Below are positions 45,930 to 55,518 of a stretch of DNA of 64,000 bases, one piece after another. Position 1 is the stretch's first letter, and each line of letters opens with the position of its first letter. Made by a program: the position numbers and the translations under genes. The stretch comes from Candidatus Bathyarchaeota archaeon (GTDB taxonomy: Archaea > Thermoproteota > Bathyarchaeia > Bathyarchaeales > Bathycorpusculaceae): positions 42,061 to 106,060 of the forward strand of contig JAOAIX010000005.1 of assembly GCA_026414485.1 (NCBI GenBank). Reading direction: 5' to 3'. The notes beneath the pieces are model-generated. The model did no database searches, had not been told where the DNA came from, and saw only the letters and a program-made list of their open reading frames with translations.

Positions 45930-46986
45930 TTCACTACGCCCTGTTTAAGGGTAGGCATTATCAGCATTACTATTTTTCTATGCAGTTTTGACTCCTTTTG
46001 AGCCAAGGCTAATGCCATAGCCGATTTTGTTTTTTAGAGTAGCTTACGCTTTATATTAATACTTACCGTTGGGTTCTGATTGACTTATCTCTATCTCTAT
46101 TCTTTGTCTTTTAATCTCCAAGGGTTCCATTAAAGGTAAAAGGCTCAACGACTAAAAATTAACAAAGCTTCACTCAACTCAACGAGACTTAATTTATAAG
46201 AGGATTTTAAATTTGAATTTTTCGACGATTGCCGACGTGCAACTGACGTCTAATTTTGAAGGTTCTCCTTGTTTTGGCTCTGAACCTGAACATGTTTTAG
46301 CCCTACTTTTAGATTTTTTCTTGTATAAACTGCTTACCTGATATTTTTAAGTACTTCTCAACGGTATTTCTGCCCAATGCTGCTTGGTCAGTTTCCGAAA
46401 CCTCTGTCTCTTTACATACTCCACAATGTTTGCTTGTAGTCTTTGGAAATTCTTTAGTTCACAAAGTTTCAAGAACCGTGAGTTCTTCTGTACTCCAAAC
46501 CTTTAGTGGCTGATACTAACTTATGAAATGTGCATTAGACTCTTTTCTTTTCTAAGAAATTTAGAGAACTTGAAGATGTGATTAGATCAAAAGTTTTTTC
46601 ATGTACAATCTCACGGCTTTCTCAAAATGAATGCGCGCTAAGCACTTTATAGTATCCAAAATCTTCAATTTCTTTGCCTGTTTTGGGGGTGGGACAACTT
46701 TTGGATTAAATGTTTCGTTATAATCTTCATTATCCGGTCTATTCCCTGTTCATCTGAACTTGTTAGTCTGTTTGCTGGTAAGTATTTTGTATATGACTGT
46801 TTATTACCAAATTTTCTGTTTTGGATGTTTTCTCAGCATGTGTGGTTCATTATAAGTTCCGATAGTTGGTCTTTCAAGCACCTCTGTTCTATTTCAGCCT
46901 CAAAATTGCATAGAAAATATTCTGTGTTCTTATCGAGTGCTCTCTTGATGCATAGATAGGCGATGTCTAAACATTATTTTTTCTCC
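45930..46986 (-). other. 1057-bp intergenic region without recognisable genes
   Basis: AT-rich. The longest readings are short; one minus-strand segment near 46350-46490 reads for about 40 codons with basic residues (YVKRQRFRKLTKQHW) and could be a relic of a coding sequence, but it lacks a start and continuation. No tRNA, RNase P RNA, SRP RNA, CRISPR or inverted-repeat insertion element is seen. Confidence 0.4.
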
Positions 46987-47790
46987 TTAAAACTGGCCTA
47001 GTTTCTGTAGAATTTTGATGGCGTTGTATGTATCAGCAAATGTTGATATTCCAAGATCCGAGCGGGCAAACCCACCGTTCTTGTTTTGACATCGCCAAAC
47101 CCACTCTATGGTTTGGAAAGGATATCTGCTTTTTTCATTCAGCAAGTCTAAACTCATTATACCATAGAAAGTGTGTTCCATGTAAGGTGTGCTATTGATT
47201 GGTATTACAGTGAAGCCACCGTAGGGTTTTTCGCATTGTCTCAAAAATTTTACTGTTTCGTGAAGACCATTAAGACTTTTCTTTAGTAGAGCTAAAGAAG
47301 CAACTGCATAATATGTAGAGTTGATGTTTGATCGGCCGTCTGTTCCAAACCCGCCGTCCTTGTTTCTGAAGCGAAGCAACCACTCAGCGACTTCGCTGTT
47401 AACATTCATTTTAAGCAGAGTTGCGACTTCTATAGCCATGTAGGTTGTTGTGAACTCCGAGGAAACTTCAGAAAAGAAGTTCGTTGAACCAAAGTATTGT
47501 CTAGAGTCGAAAAGTGAACGTATCTGGTTTTTCAGAGCAGGCGTTATGTCTTTGCCAAGAATTAAAAGGGCTTTGGTGACGTAATATATTGAGTAGATAC
47601 TATTCAGTCTGTTTTCTTTGAGGAACTGTTCAGTCCTTTCAGGGTTGGGAAATTTAGCGTTAAGCGCATTTAAGATAGCCAATCCATAGTATGTATCTTG
47701 TGCGTTCGACTCCAGAGAACCTTGACAGAAGGCGTAGCCACCATCATCATTCTGACGGTTAACTACATAGTTGATAATTTTTGATTTCAT
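46987..47790 (-). CDS. Prenyltransferase/squalene-cyclase-type alpha-toroid repeat protein
   Basis: About 267 residues built of repeating helical units with the QW-like signature: RQNDDGGYAF, RFRNKDGGFG, KPYGGF, CQNKNGGFA, each paired with a DTYYGLAIL, STYYAVASL, HTFYGIMSL or DTYNAIKIL helix. This is the toroid of protein prenyltransferase beta subunits and cyclases, but the zinc-ligand Asp/Cys pair of active prenyltransferases is not clear. ATG 47790 is preferred (AAGGA 8 bp upstream); an in-frame ATG at 47823 is possible. Confidence 0.8.
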   Translation of the reverse strand: MKSKIINYVVNRQNDDGGYAFCQGSLESNAQDTYYGLAILNALNAKFPNPERTEQFLKENRLNSIYSIYYVTKALLILGKDITPALKNQIRSLFDSRQYFGSTNFFSEVSSEFTTTYMAIEVATLLKMNVNSEVAEWLLRFRNKDGGFGTDGRSNINSTYYAVASLALLKKSLNGLHETVKFLRQCEKPYGGFTVIPINSTPYMEHTFYGIMSLDLLNEKSRYPFQTIEWVWRCQNKNGGFARSDLGISTFADTYNAIKILQKLGQF

Positions 47791-47976
47791 TGTGTGGTTC
47801 CTTGGTTTTGCTTCAATAAACATTATTCGCGCTCTTAATTTTAGTTGTAGAAGCTATTAGCCCTGCAGGCAAGGCAAAGGCGATTAAAGGCGAGCCTCAT
47901 CGCCTTTACTTTTAAAGGTGTCCAAAAACGGATATAAGTCTTACCACATGCTATGAATCAGACAGATATACAAGTA

Positions 47977-48171
47977 TCCGCGGTAATTCATAAGCGGTCC
48001 ATCTGAGTTTCCTGGGTTCTAGTTTAACCTAGTATGTTTTGTATGTCCACTAAAAATGCGTCTGAAGGAACTGCAAAACCTATACCTTGGGAATCCTCCA
48101 CGATCGCGGTGGCCATACCTACCACTTGTCCGCGGTAATTCATAAGCGGTCCACCCGAGTTTCCTGGGTTC
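47977..48171. repeat. Direct 43-bp duplication at the 3' end of the HtrA-like gene
   Basis: The stretch 47977-48019 matches 48129-48171 with two mismatches, offset 152 bp. The second copy lies inside the protease gene and encodes the catalytic NPGNSGGPLMNYRG region; the first lies just downstream of the stop codon and would read NPGNSDGPLMNYRG in another frame. Confidence 0.85.
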
Positions 48172-49262
48172 AAAGGTGCTGTGGTCTGTATAACATTATA
48201 AATAGTCTGGCTGCTTGTTGTAATTGTTCTGTTTAAAGCACTGATTATCCCTTCACTCATTGATCCTGCTAAGCCATAAGGTGTGCCTACAACTATTACT
48301 GGGTCACCTACTTTGAGCGTAGATGAACTGATTATTTCAAGTGGTTTGTAGATGCTTTGAGGAGCAGTGGTTGTGAGCACAGCAAAATCGTTAGCGGGAT
48401 TTGTGCCTAAAACAGTGGCTGAGTAATTGTCTCCAGTGGTGAAAGTGACTGTTATACTTATTGCGCCGCTTATTACATGGTTGTTTGTGAGAACTACCAT
48501 GCGACCCCTGTGGCTGTAGACAAAGCCTGAACCTTGAACTGTTGAATAGTAAGTCCGCCCAAAAACGTCTCTCTGTTGAACTCGAGACTGAATTACTACA
48601 ACTGAGGCTTTGACTTGCTCAAATAATTGACTGAGAGACGTGTTATCGCCTGTTACATACGTGATGTTTTGATAAATAGTCTGGTAAATTGTAGGTGGAA
48701 CCTGCTGAAGCTGATTAACTGCCTCTTGAAGACTATTGAGTTGCGTTTGCAATGTTGAAAGCATATCTCCCAAATTATTTACGCGGTTCCGTATTTCTGT
48801 TACATTTTGATTCAGTGGGCTAGTAGTTGATCTCAGGTCGCTGAGTTGAACTTGTAGATTATTAAGTTGACTCTGAAATTCGGCTGTACTTTCTGTTAAA
48901 TTTCGATAGATAGGGCTGTCTGTGGTTAGGGCGTTAGTTGGTATCATGCTGAGTTGAACTTGTAGGTTGTTAAGTTGACTTTGAAGTTTAGCTATACTTT
49001 CTGTTAAATTTTGATAGCTCGTGCTATCTGTGGTTAGGGCGTTAGTTGGTAGGGCACTTACAATATTATGCAACGAAGACAACTGTGTGTTTAAAGTGGC
49101 CAGTTGCTCTTCTAGGCTCAAAATTTTTTCCGTATAGTCAGGAGCTGTCTTCAATAAATAACCAATTATTCCACCTGTAAAAAGGCTAATAACCACAAAA
49201 GTCGCAATAAAGACAACGTAAAACTTTTGCTTTAAGGATTTTTGATCCTCCATCTTTTTCAC
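48024..49262 (-). CDS. HtrA-like trypsin-fold protease with coiled-coil stalk, no PDZ
   Basis: 412 residues. N-terminal signal-anchor (about 14-36), coiled-coil stalk (about 44-190) with an internal 36-residue duplication (71-106 and 107-142), protease domain with His262, Asp292 and Ser369 (NPGNSGGP). The protein stops soon after the protease domain, unlike the PDZ-bearing protease at 33799, which it otherwise resembles. Extracytoplasmic proteolysis or scaffolding is expected. GAGTGG lies just before ATG 49262. Confidence 0.9.
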   Translation of the reverse strand: MKKMEDQKSLKQKFYVVFIATFVVISLFTGGIIGYLLKTAPDYTEKILSLEEQLATLNTQLSSLHNIVSALPTNALTTDSTSYQNLTESIAKLQSQLNNLQVQLSMIPTNALTTDSPIYRNLTESTAEFQSQLNNLQVQLSDLRSTTSPLNQNVTEIRNRVNNLGDMLSTLQTQLNSLQEAVNQLQQVPPTIYQTIYQNITYVTGDNTSLSQLFEQVKASVVVIQSRVQQRDVFGRTYYSTVQGSGFVYSHRGRMVVLTNNHVISGAISITVTFTTGDNYSATVLGTNPANDFAVLTTTAPQSIYKPLEIISSSTLKVGDPVIVVGTPYGLAGSMSEGIISALNRTITTSSQTIYNVIQTTAPLNPGNSGGPLMNYRGQVVGMATAIVEDSQGIGFAVPSDAFLVDIQNILG

Positions 49263-49475
49263 TCCACTCTAACTAGTTAAGGGAAATCAGAATAACCGCC
49301 AGAAGAATTGTTAGTGTCGACATGACTTCCTCAAATAAAAGAGGCAACAACACAGTTATTTAATATTTTTCCAGAATCAGCTTTTGAAACATTAACAAAC
49401 TAACCCGCCTTTCTGTGGGAAATGAACTTTTTGTAAAACGGGTTCCTTGGAATCTACCACAATTCATTTTTAACT

Positions 49476-49826
49476 TTATTCTACTTCTTCTCCTAGAAAT
49501 TTTTTGATGGTTAACATGATTTCCTGCAACCCTTGCTCACTAAGCGGTGGTTCATAGGGAATTCTGAGTACATCCCATCCCTGCAATTGTAATAGCTCAT
49601 CAATTTCTTCGTCACGTTGCTGTGTCTTTTCTTTTGAATGTACCTGTGAACCATCAAGGAAGACAACCTTCCGTTTGTTAACCCAGCAAAAATCTGGAAT
49701 AGTGCTTTTGAGGATGATTGGTTTTTGAGTGATCATTCCCTTTGTTAGACCTGCAGCGCTTAAAGCTTTGAAAACTTTAATCTCGGCTTTGCTGACTTTG
49801 GGGTGCATATGCTTTTTGTAGCTCAT
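49476..49826 (-). CDS. Vsr/DUF559-like restriction-endonuclease-fold protein
   Basis: 116 residues. IPDFCWVNKRKVVFLDGSQVHS shows the PD...(E/D)xK-like core of very-short-patch-repair and DUF559 endonucleases; RDEEIDELLQLQGWDVLRIPYE completes the fold. No methylase partner is nearby, so a repair or orphan nuclease role is possible. ATG at 49826. Catalytic competence is not certain. Confidence 0.75.
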   Translation of the reverse strand: MSYKKHMHPKVSKAEIKVFKALSAAGLTKGMITQKPIILKSTIPDFCWVNKRKVVFLDGSQVHSKEKTQQRDEEIDELLQLQGWDVLRIPYEPPLSEQGLQEIMLTIKKFLGEEVE

Positions 49827-50024
49827 TTTTGGTGCCTCAGATATTCTTAGAAAATATTGGTCTCTTAATTAATAACTTGCCGCGTATCTATCACAAAAAG
49901 AATACAGCATATTTTGCTTTTTTCGGATGTCATGATGAGTTTTTGTTTTCTACAGGACAAAACCTAAATTCAACTAAAGTTTCTCCACTTACGCAATAAC
50001 TTTCCAGAAAAGGAGAATTGACTC

Positions 50025-50828
50025 TTGAAAAGTGAGCAAGCCTATGCTTGGGGCGTTCAGGGCTACGCTGGCAACTTTACAAACCCTTATGAGTGGGCAA
50101 AAGAGCTTATTCCAAAGCTAAACCTAACAGGAAACGAAAGCGTTCTCGACATAGGTTGCGGTGACGGTAAGGTTACTGCGTTACTAGCAAGTTATCTGCC
50201 TCATGGTAAAGTGGTGGGTATAGATAATTCTGAAGAAATGATTACGGTTGCCCGAAAGAATTTTCCTCAACATAGATATGGAAACTTGACGTTTCTGCGT
50301 ATGGATGCACGGCAATTGACTTTTCGGGAACAATTTGACGTTGCATTTTCTAATTCTTATCTACACTGGATAATTGATCACCAAACGGTACTTGCAGGAG
50401 TTTATGAAAGTCTCGACAAAAAAGGTCAATTGTTATTTCAAATGTCAGGGCAAGGTAACGCTCAAGATCTACTTTCTGTGCTGGAAGAACTCATAAGCGA
50501 AGAAGACTGCAAACCCTACTTCAAAAACTTCACTTTTCCTTACGGCTTTTATGGTCCTGAAGAGTACAATGTTTGGCTTCGCGAAGCCGGTTTTACACCT
50601 AAACGTGTCGAATTGATTAATACTACTGTCAAACTTAAAGGGAAGACGAGTTTAGTGCGATGGATTAAAACTAATTGGTTACCTTTTACAGAGCGTGTGC
50701 CAGAAAATTTACGTGATTCTTTCATAAGAGAAGTTGCTGAGAGATATCTTGCAGCATATCCCTTAGACGCGGCAGGTATGGCTAATATAAAGCTGGTTCG
50801 GCTTGAAGTGCAAGCCACTAAAATTTAA
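50025..50828 (+). CDS. Class I SAM-dependent methyltransferase (trans-aconitate methyltransferase-like)
   Basis: 267 residues. Motif I VLDIGCGDGKVTALLA, motif II VGIDNSEEMI, motif III LRMDARQL and FDVAFSNSYLHWI agree with small-molecule methyltransferases of the Tam type. The C-terminal half is helical (VRWIKTNWLPFTERVPE), also as in Tam. TTG 50025 follows AAGGAGA by 8 bp. The substrate is unknown. Convergent with dph6. Confidence 0.87.
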   Translation: MKSEQAYAWGVQGYAGNFTNPYEWAKELIPKLNLTGNESVLDIGCGDGKVTALLASYLPHGKVVGIDNSEEMITVARKNFPQHRYGNLTFLRMDARQLTFREQFDVAFSNSYLHWIIDHQTVLAGVYESLDKKGQLLFQMSGQGNAQDLLSVLEELISEEDCKPYFKNFTFPYGFYGPEEYNVWLREAGFTPKRVELINTTVKLKGKTSLVRWIKTNWLPFTERVPENLRDSFIREVAERYLAAYPLDAAGMANIKLVRLEVQATKI

Positions 50829-50923
50829 ACTGTGTTCTATTATACTTTATACTTTGTAGTTGTTGTACTAGACTCTACAAACCCGCTGTTGCCATTTTAT
50901 TCTTGAGTGATTTTTAATCAAAC

Positions 50924-51604
50924 TTATTTCGGTATAAACCGTGCTTTTTTGATTTTAAAAATGCCAGAGTTGCCTTTCGCTTCGGTTATGAAATCGAGAA
51001 TTTCGATTTTCTTTTTGAATAATGGCGCATCTAAGACCGTGGTTTCTATTTCGCCGCCTTCACCTGAAGGGCTTAAACCAAACTTTTGCTGGAGCATCAC
51101 CAGTTTTTCAATAACTTCTAATTTTAGTTCTTTACCTAGCCATTTCTCGTCAAGAGGGTAGGCAAATATGCCTGAGATGATTACTTTGAAATTCTGTGAA
51201 ATCAGTTCTTCCAAGAGCCCTTTCTGGTTGTGTTTCCATAGTGGATTCAAACAACATAAATCTAGGCGATTGCATAGTCGCTGTATCCGCTCCGCCTGAT
51301 AAATGGATTCCACTGCGCCCGTCACTATTCCTTCGATGTCAAAGTCTTTTTTTGCTTGTGAAATAGCCTCTTCTAAGTCTGTGACTTCTTCTTCCTTTTT
51401 TCCTTCAGTTTTTTTTGTAACAATCGGAATACCTAACGCCTCCGCTTGCATGGCTGTGATGTTGATGTTAGGCGTGTGAAACATATAGCTCTCTGGATTC
51501 AATGAGAGTATAGTAATGAGGCAGCACACTTCATCTTTTTCTACTACCTTGTGCAGGGCAAGTGTGGAATCCTTGCCTCCTGAAAACAAAACGCCTACTT
51601 TCAT
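50924..51604 (-). CDS. dph6: Diphthine-ammonia ligase (Dph6-like ATP pyrophosphatase)
   Basis: 226 residues with canonical PP-loop VLFSGGKDSTLAL and conserved downstream motifs VTGAVESIYQAERIQRLC, LNPLWKHNQ and LSPSGEGGEIET. This family performs the last step of diphthamide synthesis on EF-2. It is closer to the family norm than the 18734 copy. ATG at 51604. The EF-2 target lies in the same window, 20 kb away. Confidence 0.85.
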   Translation of the reverse strand: MKVGVLFSGGKDSTLALHKVVEKDEVCCLITILSLNPESYMFHTPNINITAMQAEALGIPIVTKKTEGKKEEEVTDLEEAISQAKKDFDIEGIVTGAVESIYQAERIQRLCNRLDLCCLNPLWKHNQKGLLEELISQNFKVIISGIFAYPLDEKWLGKELKLEVIEKLVMLQQKFGLSPSGEGGEIETTVLDAPLFKKKIEILDFITEAKGNSGIFKIKKARFIPK

Positions 51605-52074
51605 TGTTGATCAAGAAACTTGAGTTCACAATGGATTTAGAGTTTATGGTTCAAATTTTTGCATGTAAAATTAGTGCCGCTTCATTTACTTTCGCTAAAC
51701 TATTGTGTGCTGATTTGTTTTGAATGCCAATATATAATAGACTTTTATAATAGAGACATAAATAGCGGAGCGCATCAGCAATTAAATCAATTTCAATTCT
51801 AATATGTGTATATTATTCGCTCACTGCATTCTTCAAATTTGAAGTTGTGTTTGCTTTCTCCACTTTCACAAAATAACGCTTTCTGCTGTTTTTGCTTTGA
51901 CAAATATAGCTACATTAAAAGAACTTTGTTTTGTTGCCTACAAATTTACAATTCGCACCAGCCAGTATATGCTGTGCTAAAAGTTAACAACTACAAAGAA
52001 TACCCTTAGTGCAACAGCTGGTACGGCATTTTCAATAAAAAAGAGGAATAATTTTTCCCCAATAACTTTTTAAG
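51605..52074 (+). other. 470-bp intergenic region
   Basis: AT-rich between the dph6 start and the serA stop. A 67-codon ORF (51806-52009) has Cys/Phe-rich, low-complexity translation and no ribosome site, so it is not called. No RNA gene is recognised. Confidence 0.4.
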
Positions 52075-53259
52075 CTAAACTTTAACATCGCAAACGTTGG
52101 GAATTTTCTTTAAAACCTCAATGATTTTTGGCTGAACCCTCTGATGTAACACGTACACGGATATAGCATAGTTTCCTTTACCTACTTGCCGCGAATAGTT
52201 AGCGCGTATGTTGATGTTGTTGTCTGCCAACACTTTATCGATGTTAGCAAATACTCCTGGTACATCACGGTGGTGTATGAATAATGTGTAAACAGCTTTT
52301 TCTTCCAGCTCAATACTTTCGCCTGCGTTCACTGCGTTTGAAAAGTCTCCGCCTGTCAAATAGTTTGTTATGACCCGAGCTATTTCTATGGCGGTTTCAC
52401 GTTGAGCCTCTAATGTTGAGGCTCCCAGATGGGGACTAAAAATGACGTTGTCGAGTTCGCGAAGCTTATTTTTAAATTCTGCTCCGTCAGTTTTTGGCTC
52501 CTCAGAGTAAACGTCAAGCGCTGCACCGGCGATACGCTTCTCTTTTAGGGCTCTATATAGTGCTTCCTCGTCTATGTTGGCGCCTCTCGAAGTATTAATG
52601 ACATAGGCTGTTGGCTTCATCATGGCAAGCTCTTTTTCTCCGATTAACACCGCTTTTCCACCCGTGTGGATGGTTATGAAATCTGCGTTTTTTATTACTT
52701 CTTCTTTGGAAACAAATTTTATTTTTGCCTCCGCACAGGGGCATATGTCATAGCCTAAAACTTCCATATCAAAGCCGCGACGCGCTAATTCGGCGACGCG
52801 TTGCCCAATTTTGCCACAGCCCAAAATGCCCAAGGTTTTGTATGAAAGTTCAACGCCTTTAAGTTTGCTTTTTTCCCAGATCCCTTTTTTCAACGTTTGA
52901 TGTGCTTGAGGTATGTTCCTTGCCACATTCAACAGAAGGCATATTGTGAGTTCGGCAACGGCGTTTGTGTTTCCAGACGGCGCCGTTTTCACTAAAATAC
53001 CGTGATCAGACGCTGCGTCAACGTCGATGTTATCGTAACCGACGCCTGCCCGACCAATAATTTTTAGTTTTCCTTTTGCACCCGCTTCAATGACTTCTCG
53101 TGTGACTTTAGTGGCGCTTCTTACAACTAGAGCGTCAAATTGACCAATGTCGGCTACAAGTGTGGTAGCGTCGCGTTTTTTGGTGTCTGTTTCGATACCG
53201 TAATCTTCAAAGAACTTTAAACCCTCTTTTTCTAAACCATCATTCAGCAACACTTTCAT
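52075..53259 (-). CDS. serA: D-3-phosphoglycerate dehydrogenase with ACT domain
   Basis: First enzyme of serine synthesis. About 394 residues: NAD-binding LGILGCGKIGQRVAEL, conserved GRAGVGYDNID, catalytic Arg region INTSRGANIDE and HLGASTLEAQ with the catalytic His. A C-terminal ACT domain (about 325-394) probably binds serine. ATG 53259 is placed 10 bp from AAGGAG (53270-53275); TTG 53268 would be too close. It lies 42 bp downstream of glyA in the same direction, giving a serine-glycine operon. Confidence 0.93.
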   Translation of the reverse strand: MKVLLNDGLEKEGLKFFEDYGIETDTKKRDATTLVADIGQFDALVVRSATKVTREVIEAGAKGKLKIIGRAGVGYDNIDVDAASDHGILVKTAPSGNTNAVAELTICLLLNVARNIPQAHQTLKKGIWEKSKLKGVELSYKTLGILGCGKIGQRVAELARRGFDMEVLGYDICPCAEAKIKFVSKEEVIKNADFITIHTGGKAVLIGEKELAMMKPTAYVINTSRGANIDEEALYRALKEKRIAGAALDVYSEEPKTDGAEFKNKLRELDNVIFSPHLGASTLEAQRETAIEIARVITNYLTGGDFSNAVNAGESIELEEKAVYTLFIHHRDVPGVFANIDKVLADNNINIRANYSRQVGKGNYAISVYVLHQRVQPKIIEVLKKIPNVCDVKV

Positions 53260-53301
53260 TTTGTTCAAGCTCCTTCAGAGTCAATTATTTTTTTTACTTT
53301 A

Positions 53302-54639
53302 CTAAATTTTTTTGATGTATGATAGTGCTTCTTCTATGTTTTGGAAGCCATATTTCACTGTGTTGAACTCTTTTTTGAGGGCAATTACGTCCGTTTTGAC
53401 TTCAGACGGTTTGCGTTTGCCCTTAATTACGTCTAACATTAAGTCACACAGGTGTTTAATGTCACTTTCGCGGAATCCTCTGCGAGTTACGTCTTGAAAA
53501 CCTATGCGTAAGCCCGATGGGTCACTTTTACTGCCTTGGTCGTCATAGGGCAACAGGTTTTTGTTGATGATAATGTTTGCATCTTCGAGCGCTTGGGCAA
53601 CTTTATTTCCCCCTCCAAAACTGCGGATGTCCACAGCTATCTGATGTGAACGGGTGAAGCCTTTTTTCTCACAGAGAACTTTCACGCCGTTCTCATAGAG
53701 GTATTGTCCTGCAGTTTGTGCATTCTTCACGATTTGCTTTGCAAGTTCGGCGCCAAATAATTTCATCTCCAGCGCAGCTATGCCTAGAGCAGGCAGTCTG
53801 CCAAGGTGAGTACTAGACGCACTCAGCGGGAAAACGGCAAACTGGATTTTTTTGATCGCTCTCTCCATACGTGAACTATCGAAGTTGCCCATGATGACTC
53901 CACCTTGAGGCCCAGGGAATGTCTTATGTGTTGAAGAGGAAATTATGTCTGCTCCCTCCTTGAATGGGTCTTGGAAGACGCCGCCCGCAATTAAACCCAA
54001 AACATGTGATGCGTCGTAGGCTACATAGGCACCCACTTCATTGCAGACTTCCTTTAACTCTTTGAGTGGATGTGGAAAGAGAAAGAGGCTACCGCCAAAG
54101 GTTACAATACCAGGTTTAGCTGCGCGGATAACATCTGCTGAGCGGTCAGGGTCTATGTTAAACTCGTTTATGTCATAAACATGGTTTATGTTTTCTAAAC
54201 CGAGCACGTTTCCTGCTAACCCTGTATAGTCGTGCGAAATATGTGCACCACAACTTAGTGGGGTGACAACCATCTTTCGGTTTTTTGCTGCTAAAGATAA
54301 TCCTTTGAAGGTTGCCAAGTTGGCGTGAGTGCCTGAAACAATGCGTACATCTGCCCAATTACATTTAAACAAGCCTTTCATGAGGTCGGTTGCATAATTT
54401 TCTACCTGTGTCATGTATTTTTGACCTTGGTAATAGCGTACTTTGACGTGTCCTTCAAGGTCATTTTCGCCTTCTGCGTACCTTCCCTCTAGATCTGAGG
54501 CAAGTGACTGCATCTGTTTAACTGCAGGCGATTTGAGTCCTTCACTTGCAATCATGTTTATACATTCTACGTCTCGGTAATATTCGTGGTTACGAGTAGC
54601 TTCTATAAGTTTGAGAACGAGATCTGTGAAAGTTTCCAT
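53302..54639 (-). CDS. glyA: Serine hydroxymethyltransferase
   Basis: Interconverts serine and glycine with a tetrahydropterin C1 carrier. About 445 residues from ATG 54639 (GAGG upstream). PLP lysine motif SSSTHKTFPGPQGG, N-terminal NMIASEGLKSPAV and RYAEG; C-terminal GLRIGFQDVTRRGF. The carrier is probably a methanopterin or folate; it cannot be read from sequence. Upstream of serA in one operon, consistent with linked serine and C1 metabolism. Confidence 0.93.
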   Translation of the reverse strand: METFTDLVLKLIEATRNHEYYRDVECINMIASEGLKSPAVKQMQSLASDLEGRYAEGENDLEGHVKVRYYQGQKYMTQVENYATDLMKGLFKCNWADVRIVSGTHANLATFKGLSLAAKNRKMVVTPLSCGAHISHDYTGLAGNVLGLENINHVYDINEFNIDPDRSADVIRAAKPGIVTFGGSLFLFPHPLKELKEVCNEVGAYVAYDASHVLGLIAGGVFQDPFKEGADIISSSTHKTFPGPQGGVIMGNFDSSRMERAIKKIQFAVFPLSASSTHLGRLPALGIAALEMKLFGAELAKQIVKNAQTAGQYLYENGVKVLCEKKGFTRSHQIAVDIRSFGGGNKVAQALEDANIIINKNLLPYDDQGSKSDPSGLRIGFQDVTRRGFRESDIKHLCDLMLDVIKGKRKPSEVKTDVIALKKEFNTVKYGFQNIEEALSYIKKI

Positions 54640-54765
54640 GTGTGAATCGTCCTCTATCTGAATATCAAGCGAAAATGTGTTTAGCACTATTTAGCCCTTA
54701 CTGGCATTACGTAACGATAGCAAAAGGCGTTTTTGGCTCAGTACGCCGTGTACCCTGCAAAATAG

Positions 54766-54775
54766 TCATATATGA
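54766..54775 (+). promoter_or_regulatory. TATA box of the HTH regulator gene
   Basis: CATATATGAT at 54766-54775 lies about 35 bp upstream of ATG 54807, supporting this start rather than the in-frame ATG at 54642. Confidence 0.5.
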
Positions 54776-54806
54776 TTTAAGCCTTTTAGTTCATGTTTAC
54801 AGTTTG

Positions 54807-55451
54807 ATGCTTATGAAGGATATTTGGCGTCAACCATATCATGTAGTTTTGGAAGTGGAAAATCGACAGTGCGCTATTGTTAAGAAATGTGCAGCTATGG
54901 GACTTACCAGTTTGAAGGTGGTTGATGTGCGTAGTTCTCATCCTGGCTCAGTTAAGCACCTTGTAGAATTGGATCCAACAGGAGTCAAGAAGATAAAAAA
55001 TGAAACTGCCGAATTAAAATCAATCCCCTCCAAAAATAAAGGAAAAGCTTCAATTTGGTTGGAAAGTGAAGGTTGTGGTGTCTGTAACGCTATCCTGTCC
55101 AGCGAAGCATTTCTTGTTTCGGGCAAAAGCATTGAAAATTTTACAATAGTGTATAGTTTTCTGGTACCGAATTTTGGCTCATATAAAAAGATTATCTCCG
55201 CACTCGAAGCAATGGAGCTCAAAGTGAAGATCCTAAAGATGGGGCGTTTTGAGTCTCACGCGGGAGTTTTGACGGAAAAACAAGAAAAAATTTTTTGGTT
55301 AGCTTTGAAAAGCGGCTTTTTTGATTATCCACGAAAAATTGACACAGTAGAGCTGGCGAAAAGATTGGGAATAAGTCCCTCTACTCTTTCAGAGATCACA
55401 AGACGAGGTACTCGACGACTGTTGGAGTATTACTTTAAGGGGCAACCTTGA
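54807..55451 (+). CDS. Bat-type HTH-10 transcription regulator
   Basis: 214 residues from ATG 54807 (54813 possible). The C-terminal 55 residues match the HTH_10 domain of bacterioopsin-activator-like regulators: LTEKQEKIFWLALKSGFFDY, then ELAKRLGISPSTLSE and RRLLEYYF. The N-terminal 150 residues are an unassigned sensory domain, with a CGVC pair (ESEGCGVCNAIL). It is divergent from glyA. Its target genes are not visible. Confidence 0.85.
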   Translation: MLMKDIWRQPYHVVLEVENRQCAIVKKCAAMGLTSLKVVDVRSSHPGSVKHLVELDPTGVKKIKNETAELKSIPSKNKGKASIWLESEGCGVCNAILSSEAFLVSGKSIENFTIVYSFLVPNFGSYKKIISALEAMELKVKILKMGRFESHAGVLTEKQEKIFWLALKSGFFDYPRKIDTVELAKRLGISPSTLSEITRRGTRRLLEYYFKGQP

Positions 55452-55518
55452 AGAGTTTGGCAAGACTAATTGAAGGTAGGGTTTGAGCACTTTTAGTGTC
55501 TGTCACAAAGTAGCCGAC

